Assembly: GCA_963169455.1 (NCBI GenBank)
Contig: CAUJDW010000034.1
Span: 18,444 to 82,443 of the forward strand
From: Bacteroidota bacterium
GTDB taxonomy: Bacteria; Bacteroidota; Bacteroidia; Chitinophagales; Saprospiraceae
Direction: 5' to 3'
Length of the DNA: 64,000 bases
In this document: positions 37,247 to 44,635 of the stretch, in pieces
Numbering within the stretch: the first letter of the stretch is position 1
How the letters are laid out: each line of letters begins with the position of its first letter
The notes under the pieces: model-generated
Told to the model about the DNA's origin: nothing
Database searches by the model: none
The model's input: only the letters and a program-made list of their open reading frames with translations
Position numbers and translations under genes: made by a program

Positions 37247-38215
37247 GTGACGAGGACGAGCCCACTTTTTACCCGGCCGATCCCGACAGTAGCCGGGAGA
37301 GGACCGGCCCACTTCCCATTTCCGACTTCCCACTTCCCATTTCCGACTTCCCACTTCCCACTTCCCACTTCCCACTTCCCACTTCCCACTTCCCACTTCC
37401 GACTTCTCTTCCTGTCTGTCGCCCTGCTTTTCACCACCTGCCGGGCCGTGCCGGCCCAGCCCGCGGCGGCCGATTCGTTCAACCTGATCCATACCCTGCC
37501 TCTGGAGTCGAAGTGGTTTGCCGTCGACAAGCTGCAGCAGGTGTATCTCGTTTCGGCGCGGAACGAGCTTTTCAAATTCGGCCCCGACGGAACAGAGCAG
37601 TTCCGCTACAACAACAATACCCGGGGTGAACTGGCTTATGTCGATGCTACCGACCCGTTCAACCTGCTGCTTTTTTACCCCGAGCTGCAGGGCGTCGCCA
37701 CCCTCGACCGCACGATGAACGAGAGCGGGTGGCTGCTGCTGTTTTCAGCCCGGATCGTCAACGCCACAGCAGTGGCCCTGGCTCCCGACAACAACATCTG
37801 GGTTTATGACCAGGCAACTTTCCAGTTGCGGAAGATCGCTCAGGACGGCTCCCTGCTGGCCACCACCGACAATCTAAGCGCGCAGTTGGCCAGCCCGCCT
37901 TACGCCCGGCAGGCTATTGCCCGGGAGAACCTGGTATATCTCTATGACCCTGGCCAGGGCGTTTTCATCTTCGACAATTTTGGCCAGTTCCACCTCCTGC
38001 TCGAGCTGCCTGGCTACAACCAGATCCAGGTTGTGGATGGGCGCTTGCTGCTTTTCAGGCCCGGCGGCTTTCAGGCCTACAGCCTGGATGGGCTCCGGCA
38101 CAAAGGAATGCCGCTGCCGGAGGCAGCGAAGGAAGCCCGGCAGGCCGTGTGGCAGGGCAGGCGCCTGTACCTGCTCAACCAGGAGGGCAAAGTGGAAGTG
38201 TACGAATGGAGGTAG
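37247..38215 (+). CDS. Exported protein with 7-bp-repeat N-terminal region; start uncertain
   Basis: The mature part (~250 residues) has repeated short strands with I/V-Y-D and F-I-F-D-N-F-G-Q-F patterns suggesting a beta-propeller-like fold. It is preceded by an export signal, LLFLSVALLFTTCRAVPAQ, whose Cys could be lipidated. Directly before the signal the frame is encoded by 14 copies of a 7-bp unit (37308-37405), giving a PTSHFPL-type peptide. No ATG lies between the upstream lpxH stop and the signal peptide in this frame; the in-frame GTG at 37247 is listed as a placeholder. The natural start may have been lost or shifted by repeat expansion. Function unknown; the gene downstream is 73 bp away. 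Confidence 0.55.
   Translation: MTRTSPLFTRPIPTVAGRGPAHFPFPTSHFPFPTSHFPLPTSHFPLPTSHFRLLFLSVALLFTTCRAVPAQPAAADSFNLIHTLPLESKWFAVDKLQQVYLVSARNELFKFGPDGTEQFRYNNNTRGELAYVDATDPFNLLLFYPELQGVATLDRTMNESGWLLLFSARIVNATAVALAPDNNIWVYDQATFQLRKIAQDGSLLATTDNLSAQLASPPYARQAIARENLVYLYDPGQGVFIFDNFGQFHLLLELPGYNQIQVVDGRLLLFRPGGFQAYSLDGLRHKGMPLPEAAKEARQAVWQGRRLYLLNQEGKVEVYEWR
37264..37305. repeat. Inverted single copy of the 55-bp repeat family
   Basis: The segment TTTTTACCCGGCCGATCCCG and the following AGCCGGGAGAGGA are the reverse complement of the core of each unit at 25751-25915. A shorter TTTTTACCCGGCCGG piece lies at 37205-37219. Confidence 0.65.
37308..37405 (+). repeat. Fourteen-unit heptanucleotide array within an ORF
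   Basis: Units CCCACTT (ten times or so), CCCATTT and CCGACTT run without interruption. Seven bp is not a multiple of three, so one unit gained or lost shifts the frame into or out of the exported protein encoded immediately downstream. All three frames of the array lack stops. Confidence 0.9.
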
Positions 38216-38288
38216 GGCCGCGCTGTACAGCACTACAGCGCTTTTCCCCTTTCTTTTCCTATTTTTGCTGCAAATAATCCGTTTCTGC

Positions 38289-39710
38289 ATGTCCCGCCAG
38301 TTCCTCGAAACCGACCAGAAAGCACTGGAGATCAACCTCGACCCGCACATCTACGGCACCTTTGCCGAGATCGGGGCAGGCCAGGAGGTCGCCCGTTATT
38401 TTTTTCAGGCCGGCGCGGCGGCCGGCACCATCGCCAAGACCATGTCGGCTTACGACAAAACTTATTCCGACCAGATTTACGGCCCGGAACCCAGCGGCCG
38501 TTATGTCTGCGAGGCGCGGCTCTACAAAATGCTCGACCACGAATACAGCCTGATGGAGTCGCGCCTGGCCGGTGAACGGCCCGATACCAATTTTTTCGTT
38601 TTCGCCGATACCGTTGCCGCCATCAATTTCCAGCGCACCATCAGGGGAAACGGCTGGCTGGGCATCCGCTTTCAACTGCAGCCCGACGGCCCTCCCAACG
38701 ACCTCGTGCTGCACGCGCGCATGCTCGACAATGACAACCACCTGCAACAACAGGCCATCGGAATTCTGGGCGTCAACCTCATTTACGCCTGCTACCGCTA
38801 CAACCACCAGCCGGAAGCCATGCTGCAGTCGCTGATGGATGGCCTGCACGGCCGGGTAAAGATCGATATGGTGCGCCTTACCGGCCCGGATTTCGAACAG
38901 CTCGACAACCGCCTGCTCAGCCTCTGGATCGTCAGGAACAAACTGAGCGAGGTGGCTGTCTTCGGGCCCAACCGCCAGAATATGCACGCTTCGGAATTCC
39001 TGTACCGCAAAGACGTCATGCTGGTGCGGGGAAGCTTCCGGCCCGCCACGCTGGTCAACATCGATATGATCAGGGCAAGCTACCAGCAGTTCCGCAGCGA
39101 ACCGGAAGTCGGGCCCCGCAATGCCTTCCTGCTTACGGAGATCACCCTGGACAACCTGCGCGCTTCCGGCGAACTCGACGAACAGGACTTCCTCGACCGC
39201 GCCGAATTGCTCAATGCCCTCGGTTATACGGTTGTGGTTTCCGATTGCCAGCAGTATCAGAAAATGATCGCCTACCTGGCGGACTACAAAGTCAACCAGC
39301 TGGGCATCGTGATGGGTATCCGCGAATTGCTGGCCCTCATCGACGAGAAGTATTACCAGAATATGGACGGCAGGCTGCTGGCTGCATTCGGCGAGCTGTT
39401 CACCAGAAACGTCAAGTTTTATGTCTATCCTGCTCTCCAGGAAGGCAGCGGCGAGCTGATCAACGCCCAGAATGTCCCCGTCCCGGAGGGCGTAAAGTTC
39501 CTGTACAAACACCTCCTGGACAATAAACAGATCGTTGATGTGGAAGGCTTTAACCACAACCTGCTGCACATCTTCTCCAAAGAGGTGCTGCACATGCTCC
39601 AAAACGGCGAGCCGGGCTGGGAAAGCATGGTTCCCGCCCAGGTAGCCAGCCTCATCAAGGAACAATTTCTCTTCGGCTACCCGGCTGAACAGATGGAGTT
39701 CGATTATTAG
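38289..39710 (+). CDS. Conserved protein of unknown function, 473 aa
   Basis: The ATG at 38289 (MSRQFLETDQKALEINL) is chosen; the frame open from 37917 overlaps the previous gene. The N-terminal segment IYGTFAEIGAGQEVARYFFQ and the following GTIAKTMSAYDK look strongly conserved and I recall them from Bacteroidota and other bacteria, but not with a proven function. No signal peptide or transmembrane helix is obvious. A central segment (VMLVRGSFRPATLVNIDMI, NAFLLTEITLDNL) and a C-terminal half follow. Function should be treated as unknown. Confidence 0.8.
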   Translation: MSRQFLETDQKALEINLDPHIYGTFAEIGAGQEVARYFFQAGAAAGTIAKTMSAYDKTYSDQIYGPEPSGRYVCEARLYKMLDHEYSLMESRLAGERPDTNFFVFADTVAAINFQRTIRGNGWLGIRFQLQPDGPPNDLVLHARMLDNDNHLQQQAIGILGVNLIYACYRYNHQPEAMLQSLMDGLHGRVKIDMVRLTGPDFEQLDNRLLSLWIVRNKLSEVAVFGPNRQNMHASEFLYRKDVMLVRGSFRPATLVNIDMIRASYQQFRSEPEVGPRNAFLLTEITLDNLRASGELDEQDFLDRAELLNALGYTVVVSDCQQYQKMIAYLADYKVNQLGIVMGIRELLALIDEKYYQNMDGRLLAAFGELFTRNVKFYVYPALQEGSGELINAQNVPVPEGVKFLYKHLLDNKQIVDVEGFNHNLLHIFSKEVLHMLQNGEPGWESMVPAQVASLIKEQFLFGYPAEQMEFDY

Positions 39711-39716
39711 GGCTGG

Positions 39717-39820
39717 CTATATTGCTATATTGCTATATTGCTATATTGCTATATTACCATATTGATATATTGCTATATTGCTATATTGTTGTATTGTTAT
39801 ATTGTTGTATTGTTATATTG
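39717..39820. repeat. Thirteen-unit octanucleotide array
   Basis: Thirteen contiguous 8-bp units, mostly CTATATTG with variants CTATATTA, CCATATTG, ATATATTG, TTGTATTG and TTATATTG, lie between the 473-aa gene and the M15 peptidase gene, 22 bp before the latter's ATG. AT-rich units of this type recur at 21660. Confidence 0.9.
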
Positions 39821-39842
39821 CTGGTTAAGTTGACAGTATCCA

Positions 39843-40700
39843 ATGAGGAACATTAAACTTTCATCCCGTTTTTCAGCTTTCGCTTCTCTGTGCCGAGCGG
39901 CTTTTAGCGCTTCGTTTCTACTGTTGTCCCTGTCCGCCTGCCAGCCGGCCGGCGACGGGGGGGGGCATCAAACTGCGGGCATAGCGCCATATTCGGCTCC
40001 GCCCGACACCATACGCCCCGGCGCATCGGTTTTTACCACCGATTATATCATGGGCAAATTCGACCCTGCCAGGCATCCCGATTTTACGCTGATAGAGGCC
40101 AAATACGCCAGCAGGGAGGGCATGTACCTCAGGAAAGATGCCTATGAGGCCTTCCTGAAAATGAACGAAGCCGCAAAAAAAGACGGCATTACGCTCACCA
40201 TTCTCTCCGCCACGCGAAATTTCGATTATCAGAAAGGCATCTGGGAAGGCAAGTGGACAGGCGCGCGGGCTATTGAAAACGGGAAGGATGCATCCAAAGC
40301 CTACCCCAACCCCAGGGAGCGCGCCCTGAAGATACTGGAATACAGCTCCATGCCCGGCTCCTCCCGCCACCACTGGGGAACCGACATGGACCTCAACGCC
40401 CTGAACAATGAGCACTTCGAATCCGGACAGGGGCTTAAAACCTACCAATGGCTCGTAGCCAACGCCCCATCCTTCGGCTTTTGCCAGCCCTACAGCCCTA
40501 AAGGGGAAAACCGCCCCCACGGATACAATGAAGAAAAATGGCACTGGTCTTACCTGCCCGTAGCCCGCCAGCTCACCCAACTGGCCCGCGAAAAGATGAA
40601 GGATGGGATGATCCAGGGGTTCAAGGGAGCGGAAACAGCCAGAGAAATCGGGGTGGTAGAGAAATACGTGCTGGGCATCAACGCAGATTGCCTGCCGTAA
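39843..40700 (+). CDS. M15 family D-Ala-D-Ala carboxypeptidase-like lipoprotein
   Basis: The 285-residue product has a lipobox-ended signal (FLLLSLSACQPAG). The M15 (VanY/DacB type) zinc site is visible as SRHHWGTDMDL and the C-terminal EKWHWSYLP. It would trim peptidoglycan stem peptides in the periplasm. An octanucleotide array sits just upstream of the start and could affect expression. Confidence 0.9.
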   Translation: MRNIKLSSRFSAFASLCRAAFSASFLLLSLSACQPAGDGGGHQTAGIAPYSAPPDTIRPGASVFTTDYIMGKFDPARHPDFTLIEAKYASREGMYLRKDAYEAFLKMNEAAKKDGITLTILSATRNFDYQKGIWEGKWTGARAIENGKDASKAYPNPRERALKILEYSSMPGSSRHHWGTDMDLNALNNEHFESGQGLKTYQWLVANAPSFGFCQPYSPKGENRPHGYNEEKWHWSYLPVARQLTQLAREKMKDGMIQGFKGAETAREIGVVEKYVLGINADCLP

Positions 40701-40757
40701 GCCTGGCCATGAAGACATACGAGCCCCCCTTTCTTTTCCCACCAAAATCCTACGCCG

Positions 40758-42515
40758 ATGAAGCGACTGATACTCCTGATTGCCTGCGGCCTGGCCACAA
40801 CGCACGCCTCTGCGCAACTGATGCGGGCCGAAGCCGATGAAAACTTTTTCATCACAGCCCATGAAGTTCCGGGATATGAAAACCTGGAATTCCGGGACGA
40901 CAGCTTCGAGCAGTTGCCGGGTTTCCCCAAGGCCGTGCCGGCCAACCCCACTTTCAAGAACTTCCGCAACGTCACCCTCGCCGGCCTCAACGGCGACGGC
41001 GCGGATGACATCCTGTGGGCAACCAACGACAAAATATACGCATATTCACACGATGGCCTGCTGTGGGAGCGCAGCCTTTCCGCCGTGGCCATTTACCCGC
41101 CCTCCGTCGGCGATATCGACGGCGACGGCCAGCCGGAGATCGTACAGGCCACCGGCGGGGTGCAGGTGTCGCCCAAACTTTATGCCTTCGAACTGGACGG
41201 GAGCGATGTGCCCGGCTGGCCCCTCAGCCTGAACGGCAACTGGGTGCTCTCCGCCCCCGCCCTGTCGGACCTGGATGGGGACGGCGCGCTGGAGATCGTA
41301 GTGTCCGAGCGGGATTTTCCCATCGGCTATGTCCACGTGCTGAAAGGAGACGGCAGCTCTTTCAGCCCCAACTGGCCGGTAGCCCTCGATGCCACGCCGG
41401 CCGTAACCCCTTCCATCGGCGATGTGGATGGCGACGGGGAAAAGGATATCGTCATCCACTCCGTCGACAGCAGGTATATCCTGGGGCTGGACGGGCTGCC
41501 CAGGCCGGGCTTCCCGCTCACCACCGGCCCTGCGCAGAAGCACAGTTACCAGTCGCCCGTGCTGATTCGCTTCGGCGATGAGGATCAACTGGCGATCGTG
41601 GGGGCCTCCCACGGCGACACCCCGGAGTTCTATATTTTCGGCCCCGATGGCGCTTACCGCCCCGGATGGCCCATTCCAACACCGGAAAACAGCCCCACTT
41701 ACAGCACCCCAACCGTGGTGGAAATCGATGGCGAACCATGGATATTTATGGGCCGCACACTGGGCTCCGAAGCAGGTGACATGCTCTACGCCTGGGATGC
41801 CGACGGCAACCTGCGCGACGGCTTCCCCATCAACAAAACGGACGGCTGCGAAGGCATCATCAGCGTGGCGGATATCGATGACGACGAGCAGTTCGAGCTG
41901 GTGTTCGGCTCCACCCTCTTCGTCGGCAACGGCCCGGGCTTCCTGCACGCCTACGAGCTCGACGGCGCGCCCGTTGACGGCTTCCCCATTCACCCCCGCG
42001 GCCTGACCTACCTCAACGGCGCCGCCCTGAGTGACGTCAACGGCGACGGATTGATGGACCTCGTGGCCCTTTCCTACACCCTCAATTTCGGCGCCGCACC
42101 CGATACGGTTTTCCTCAACGCCTACAACCTCAATGTACCCTACAGCCCGGAACGCGTACTATGGAGCACCTACAAGGGCAGCAATACCCGCGACGGGCTG
42201 CTGAGCGAGCCGATGGTGTCGGGAATTTCCGGCTCTGGACAAGGCGATATCGAGCTCCGGGTTTTCCCCAACCCCGCTCATCAGCAGGCCATCCTGGCTT
42301 TTTCGCTGCCGGAGGAAATGCCTGTCACCGTAACCCTCACAGACGCCCTGGGCAGAGTGGCGGCCTCCTATCCGGAAAAGCAGTTGCCCGCCGGAAAGCA
42401 GCAGTTGCCCCTGAATTTAAGCCATCTAAAGCCCGGCCTGTACCGGGCGAGTGCGAGCAGCGGGCCGGTGCAGTTGGGGACGGTTGCCGTTCTTATACAG
42501 CCTTCGGAGCATTGA
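40758..42515 (+). CDS. Secreted FG-GAP/VCBS-repeat protein with T9SS sorting domain
   Basis: The 585-residue product starts with a signal peptide (MKRLILLIACGLATTHASAQ). Many calcium-binding-like beta-propeller blades follow (DGDGQPEIVQA, DLDGDGALEIVVSE, DVDGDGEKDIVIHS, DINGDG-type D-x-N/D-G-D-G motifs) up to about residue 470. The C terminus carries a type A T9SS signal (VFPNPAHQQAILAF, ending ...VAVLI). It is probably on the surface; substrate unknown. The 3' end overlaps a small ORF on the other strand by 23 bp. Confidence 0.85.
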   Translation: MKRLILLIACGLATTHASAQLMRAEADENFFITAHEVPGYENLEFRDDSFEQLPGFPKAVPANPTFKNFRNVTLAGLNGDGADDILWATNDKIYAYSHDGLLWERSLSAVAIYPPSVGDIDGDGQPEIVQATGGVQVSPKLYAFELDGSDVPGWPLSLNGNWVLSAPALSDLDGDGALEIVVSERDFPIGYVHVLKGDGSSFSPNWPVALDATPAVTPSIGDVDGDGEKDIVIHSVDSRYILGLDGLPRPGFPLTTGPAQKHSYQSPVLIRFGDEDQLAIVGASHGDTPEFYIFGPDGAYRPGWPIPTPENSPTYSTPTVVEIDGEPWIFMGRTLGSEAGDMLYAWDADGNLRDGFPINKTDGCEGIISVADIDDDEQFELVFGSTLFVGNGPGFLHAYELDGAPVDGFPIHPRGLTYLNGAALSDVNGDGLMDLVALSYTLNFGAAPDTVFLNAYNLNVPYSPERVLWSTYKGSNTRDGLLSEPMVSGISGSGQGDIELRVFPNPAHQQAILAFSLPEEMPVTVTLTDALGRVAASYPEKQLPAGKQQLPLNLSHLKPGLYRASASSGPVQLGTVAVLIQPSEH

Positions 42516-42618
42516 TGCCATAACCCTTTCCGAAAAGGTGGGCAATGAGTGTGAGCACAGGCGCCATGACGATGGCGCCAAGCCAGATGGTGCGCTGAGC
42601 GGAGTGTATTGCGTTCAT
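42493..42618 (-). CDS. Small membrane peptide, 41 aa, downstream of the cupin gene
   Basis: The ORF starts at an ATG (42616-42618) with an AAGG just upstream and begins 8 bp beyond the cupin stop, so it is probably the second gene of the cupin transcript. The 41-residue product starts MNAIHSAQRT and has one hydrophobic segment (IWLGAIVMAPVLTLIAHLF), then GKGYGINAPKAV. It overlaps the tail of the convergent VCBS-repeat gene by 23 bp. No family recognised. Confidence 0.55.
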   Translation of the reverse strand: MNAIHSAQRTIWLGAIVMAPVLTLIAHLFGKGYGINAPKAV

Positions 42619-42626
42619 GATCAACC

Positions 42627-43181
42627 TTATTTAAGCGGTTGCGGGGCATCCTTGAAATGTTCGTATTTGCCAAGCAGCTTCCCGATGAAAACCGTGACGG
42701 GCATAACCACTTTTTTTACAAAAGAGGGAATCTCAACCATGTCGTATTCACTCCTGTAGCGCGTGATCAGGTACGAACTGTCAAAAAGATCCCCCTCTGG
42801 TTTCCCGGCTTTAGCCATGGAATTGAATATGCCGGCGATGAAGTAGTCAAAAGTGTTGGCCGGCTTAATCCAACCCGTGCATTCCAAAACTTCCTCGCCG
42901 GCATTCCAGAAACGGTGGGCCTCTCCGCGCCTGAACAGGATGGTTTCTCCTTCGGTTATAAACTTTTCTTCTTCGCCCTGTATCTGGTAGCCAAGCCTGC
43001 CTTTGGTTACCGTCAGGCATTCCTCCTGCTTGTGATGCACGTGAAATGGAGGCCCAACATTGGGGGCGACCCGGTTATCGACTATAAACATTTTTTCGCC
43101 ATCTTCCTCGACTACCTTCTGGATAATCAGTTCTTCGCCGAATGGGCTGCTAATGGTTTTAGGAAATTGAAAGGGATACAT
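42627..43181 (-). CDS. Cupin domain protein
   Basis: The 184-residue product starts at the ATG at 43181 (MYPFQFPKTI); the frame open to 43235 would run into the operator. The metal-binding cupin motifs are seen as GPPFHVHHKQEECLTV and later GEAHRFWNAGEEVLE. The C-terminal ~60 residues contain a hydrophobic stretch (FVKKVVMPVTVFIGKLL). Role unknown. It is transcribed divergently from a TetR-type gene with palindromic sites between them. Confidence 0.88.
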   Translation of the reverse strand: MYPFQFPKTISSPFGEELIIQKVVEEDGEKMFIVDNRVAPNVGPPFHVHHKQEECLTVTKGRLGYQIQGEEEKFITEGETILFRRGEAHRFWNAGEEVLECTGWIKPANTFDYFIAGIFNSMAKAGKPEGDLFDSSYLITRYRSEYDMVEIPSFVKKVVMPVTVFIGKLLGKYEHFKDAPQPLK

Positions 43182-43206
43182 GGTTAAAAATTTTTTGATT
43201 GGCACA

Positions 43207-43229
43207 AATTTAGTACATTGTACTAAATT
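43207..43229. promoter_or_regulatory. TetR-type operator, perfect inverted repeat
   Basis: AATTTAGTAC-ATT-GTACTAAATT has 10-bp arms and a 3-bp spacer, centred between the divergent cupin and tetR genes. A degenerate second copy, TAGTACACTGACCTA (43242-43256), lies just before the tetR ATG. Binding by the adjacent regulator is inferred from position and symmetry. Confidence 0.75.
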
Positions 43230-43261
43230 GCGCAAGAAAAATAGTACACTGACCTAAAAAA

Positions 43262-43888
43262 ATGAAAACAGTTGATAAAATACTGGAAACCGCCCTGCGC
43301 CTGTTCAACGAAGAAGGCTATATCCAGGTAGGTGTCCGCGAAATTTCCAGGGAACTGGACATCAGCCCGGGCAACCTCTCCTATCATTTCCCAAAAAAGG
43401 AAGATATCCTGTTTCGGTTGCTGCAGGACTTTTCACAGGCCAACAATCAGTTCTATGAAGGGTATTTTTCGGGCCCCGCCACAAACGAACATCTTCTCGG
43501 GCTGATGAAAAACATTTTCCACAGCCAGTTTAAATACCGCGGTGTTTACATTGGCAACCAATTTGTCCAGCAGGAACTGCAGAACCAGGACCGGTTCAAC
43601 TATCAGGCCGTAGCAGGCAGGCGGGAAGAAATATTCAGAAAAATTTTTGAGGGCCTGAGCCATGCCGGGCAATTAAAGCTCGATGATTCCGACATCGGTT
43701 TTCTGGTTTCCTATATCAGCCTCTTCGGCAGGTTCTGGATTTCCGAGGCCCTGCTTTTTGACAGGCATCGGGGGGAGCGCGAAACGATCGGGCACTACCT
43801 GAATTTACTGGCCAGGCAACTGAGTCTGTTTTCAACGGCTGAGGGGATGCTTTCCATCGAACGGTTTAAAGCGCATAACCTGCAATGA
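43262..43888 (+). CDS. TetR family transcriptional regulator
   Basis: The 208-residue protein has an N-terminal helix-turn-helix (KILETALRLFNEEGYIQVGVREISRELDISPGNLSYHFPKKEDILFRLL) and a longer ligand-binding C-terminal domain without recognised specificity. It is divergent from the cupin/small-membrane-protein transcript and is likely to repress it and itself through the palindromes between the genes. Confidence 0.92.
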   Translation: MKTVDKILETALRLFNEEGYIQVGVREISRELDISPGNLSYHFPKKEDILFRLLQDFSQANNQFYEGYFSGPATNEHLLGLMKNIFHSQFKYRGVYIGNQFVQQELQNQDRFNYQAVAGRREEIFRKIFEGLSHAGQLKLDDSDIGFLVSYISLFGRFWISEALLFDRHRGERETIGHYLNLLARQLSLFSTAEGMLSIERFKAHNLQ

Positions 43889-43951
43889 ACTTTGCCCCCT
43901 TCCGCTGCATTTGATTGTTAAGGTTTCTGAAAACGAATACAATCAAATATT

Positions 43952-44506
43952 ATGGCGCTTACCGAATCCAAGATGCTCCCCCTGGGCACCAAAGCCCCTG
44001 ATTTTACATTGCAGGATGCAGTTTCCGGCAAGGCCATCAGCCTTTCGGATATCCGATCGGACAAGGCCACCGTCATCATGTTCCTCTGCAACCACTGCCC
44101 TTACGTCATTCACGTCAACCCCGAGATCGTCCGGCTGGCCAGGGAATACCAGGATAAGGGCGCCAGTTTCGCAGCCATCAGCTCCAATGATGTGGCCAAA
44201 TACCCGCAGGACGGGCCGGAGGAGATGAAAAAACATGCCGCTCAGGTTGGCTACCCCTTCCCTTACCTCTACGATGAAAGCCAGGCAGTAGCCCGCGCCT
44301 ACGACGCCGCCTGCACACCCGATTTCTACGTCTTCGACGGCCAGATGCGCCTCTTCTACCGCGGCCGGCTCGATGGGGCCCGCCCCGGTAACGGCACTCC
44401 CCTGACTGGCGAGGACCTGCGCGCCGCCCTCGACGCCGTGCTGGCCGGAGCGCCGGCGCCGGAAAAGCAGTACCCCAGCGCGGGCTGTAATATCAAGTGG
44501 AAATAG
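43952..44506 (+). CDS. Thioredoxin-like (redoxin) protein with CNHC motif
   Basis: The 184-residue cytoplasmic thioredoxin-fold protein starts LPLGTKAPDFTLQD, and has the active-site segment VIMFLCNHCPYV with two cysteines in CxxC spacing and a cis-Pro segment ACTPDFYVFD. It fits the AhpC/TSA-type thioredoxin family that contains a CNHCPY motif. It likely reduces disulfides or peroxides; partner unknown. Confidence 0.9.
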   Translation: MALTESKMLPLGTKAPDFTLQDAVSGKAISLSDIRSDKATVIMFLCNHCPYVIHVNPEIVRLAREYQDKGASFAAISSNDVAKYPQDGPEEMKKHAAQVGYPFPYLYDESQAVARAYDAACTPDFYVFDGQMRLFYRGRLDGARPGNGTPLTGEDLRAALDAVLAGAPAPEKQYPSAGCNIKWK

Positions 44507-44604
44507 TTACCCCGAACGCCCGTTTTCCCGAAGGCCAGTTCGGGCCGAACGATTCCGCTTACCCCGCTGTTACTGCTTTTCAGACAGAGTCATTTGAAAT
44601 CATG

Positions 44605-44612
44605 TATCTTTG
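44605..44612 (+). promoter_or_regulatory. Candidate -7 box for mnmG
   Basis: TATCTTTG matches TAnnTTTG and lies 24 bp before the mnmG ATG. The -33 region shows only a weak match. Confidence 0.5.
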
Positions 44613-44635
44613 CAGATTAATCGGAAAATTGGAAC

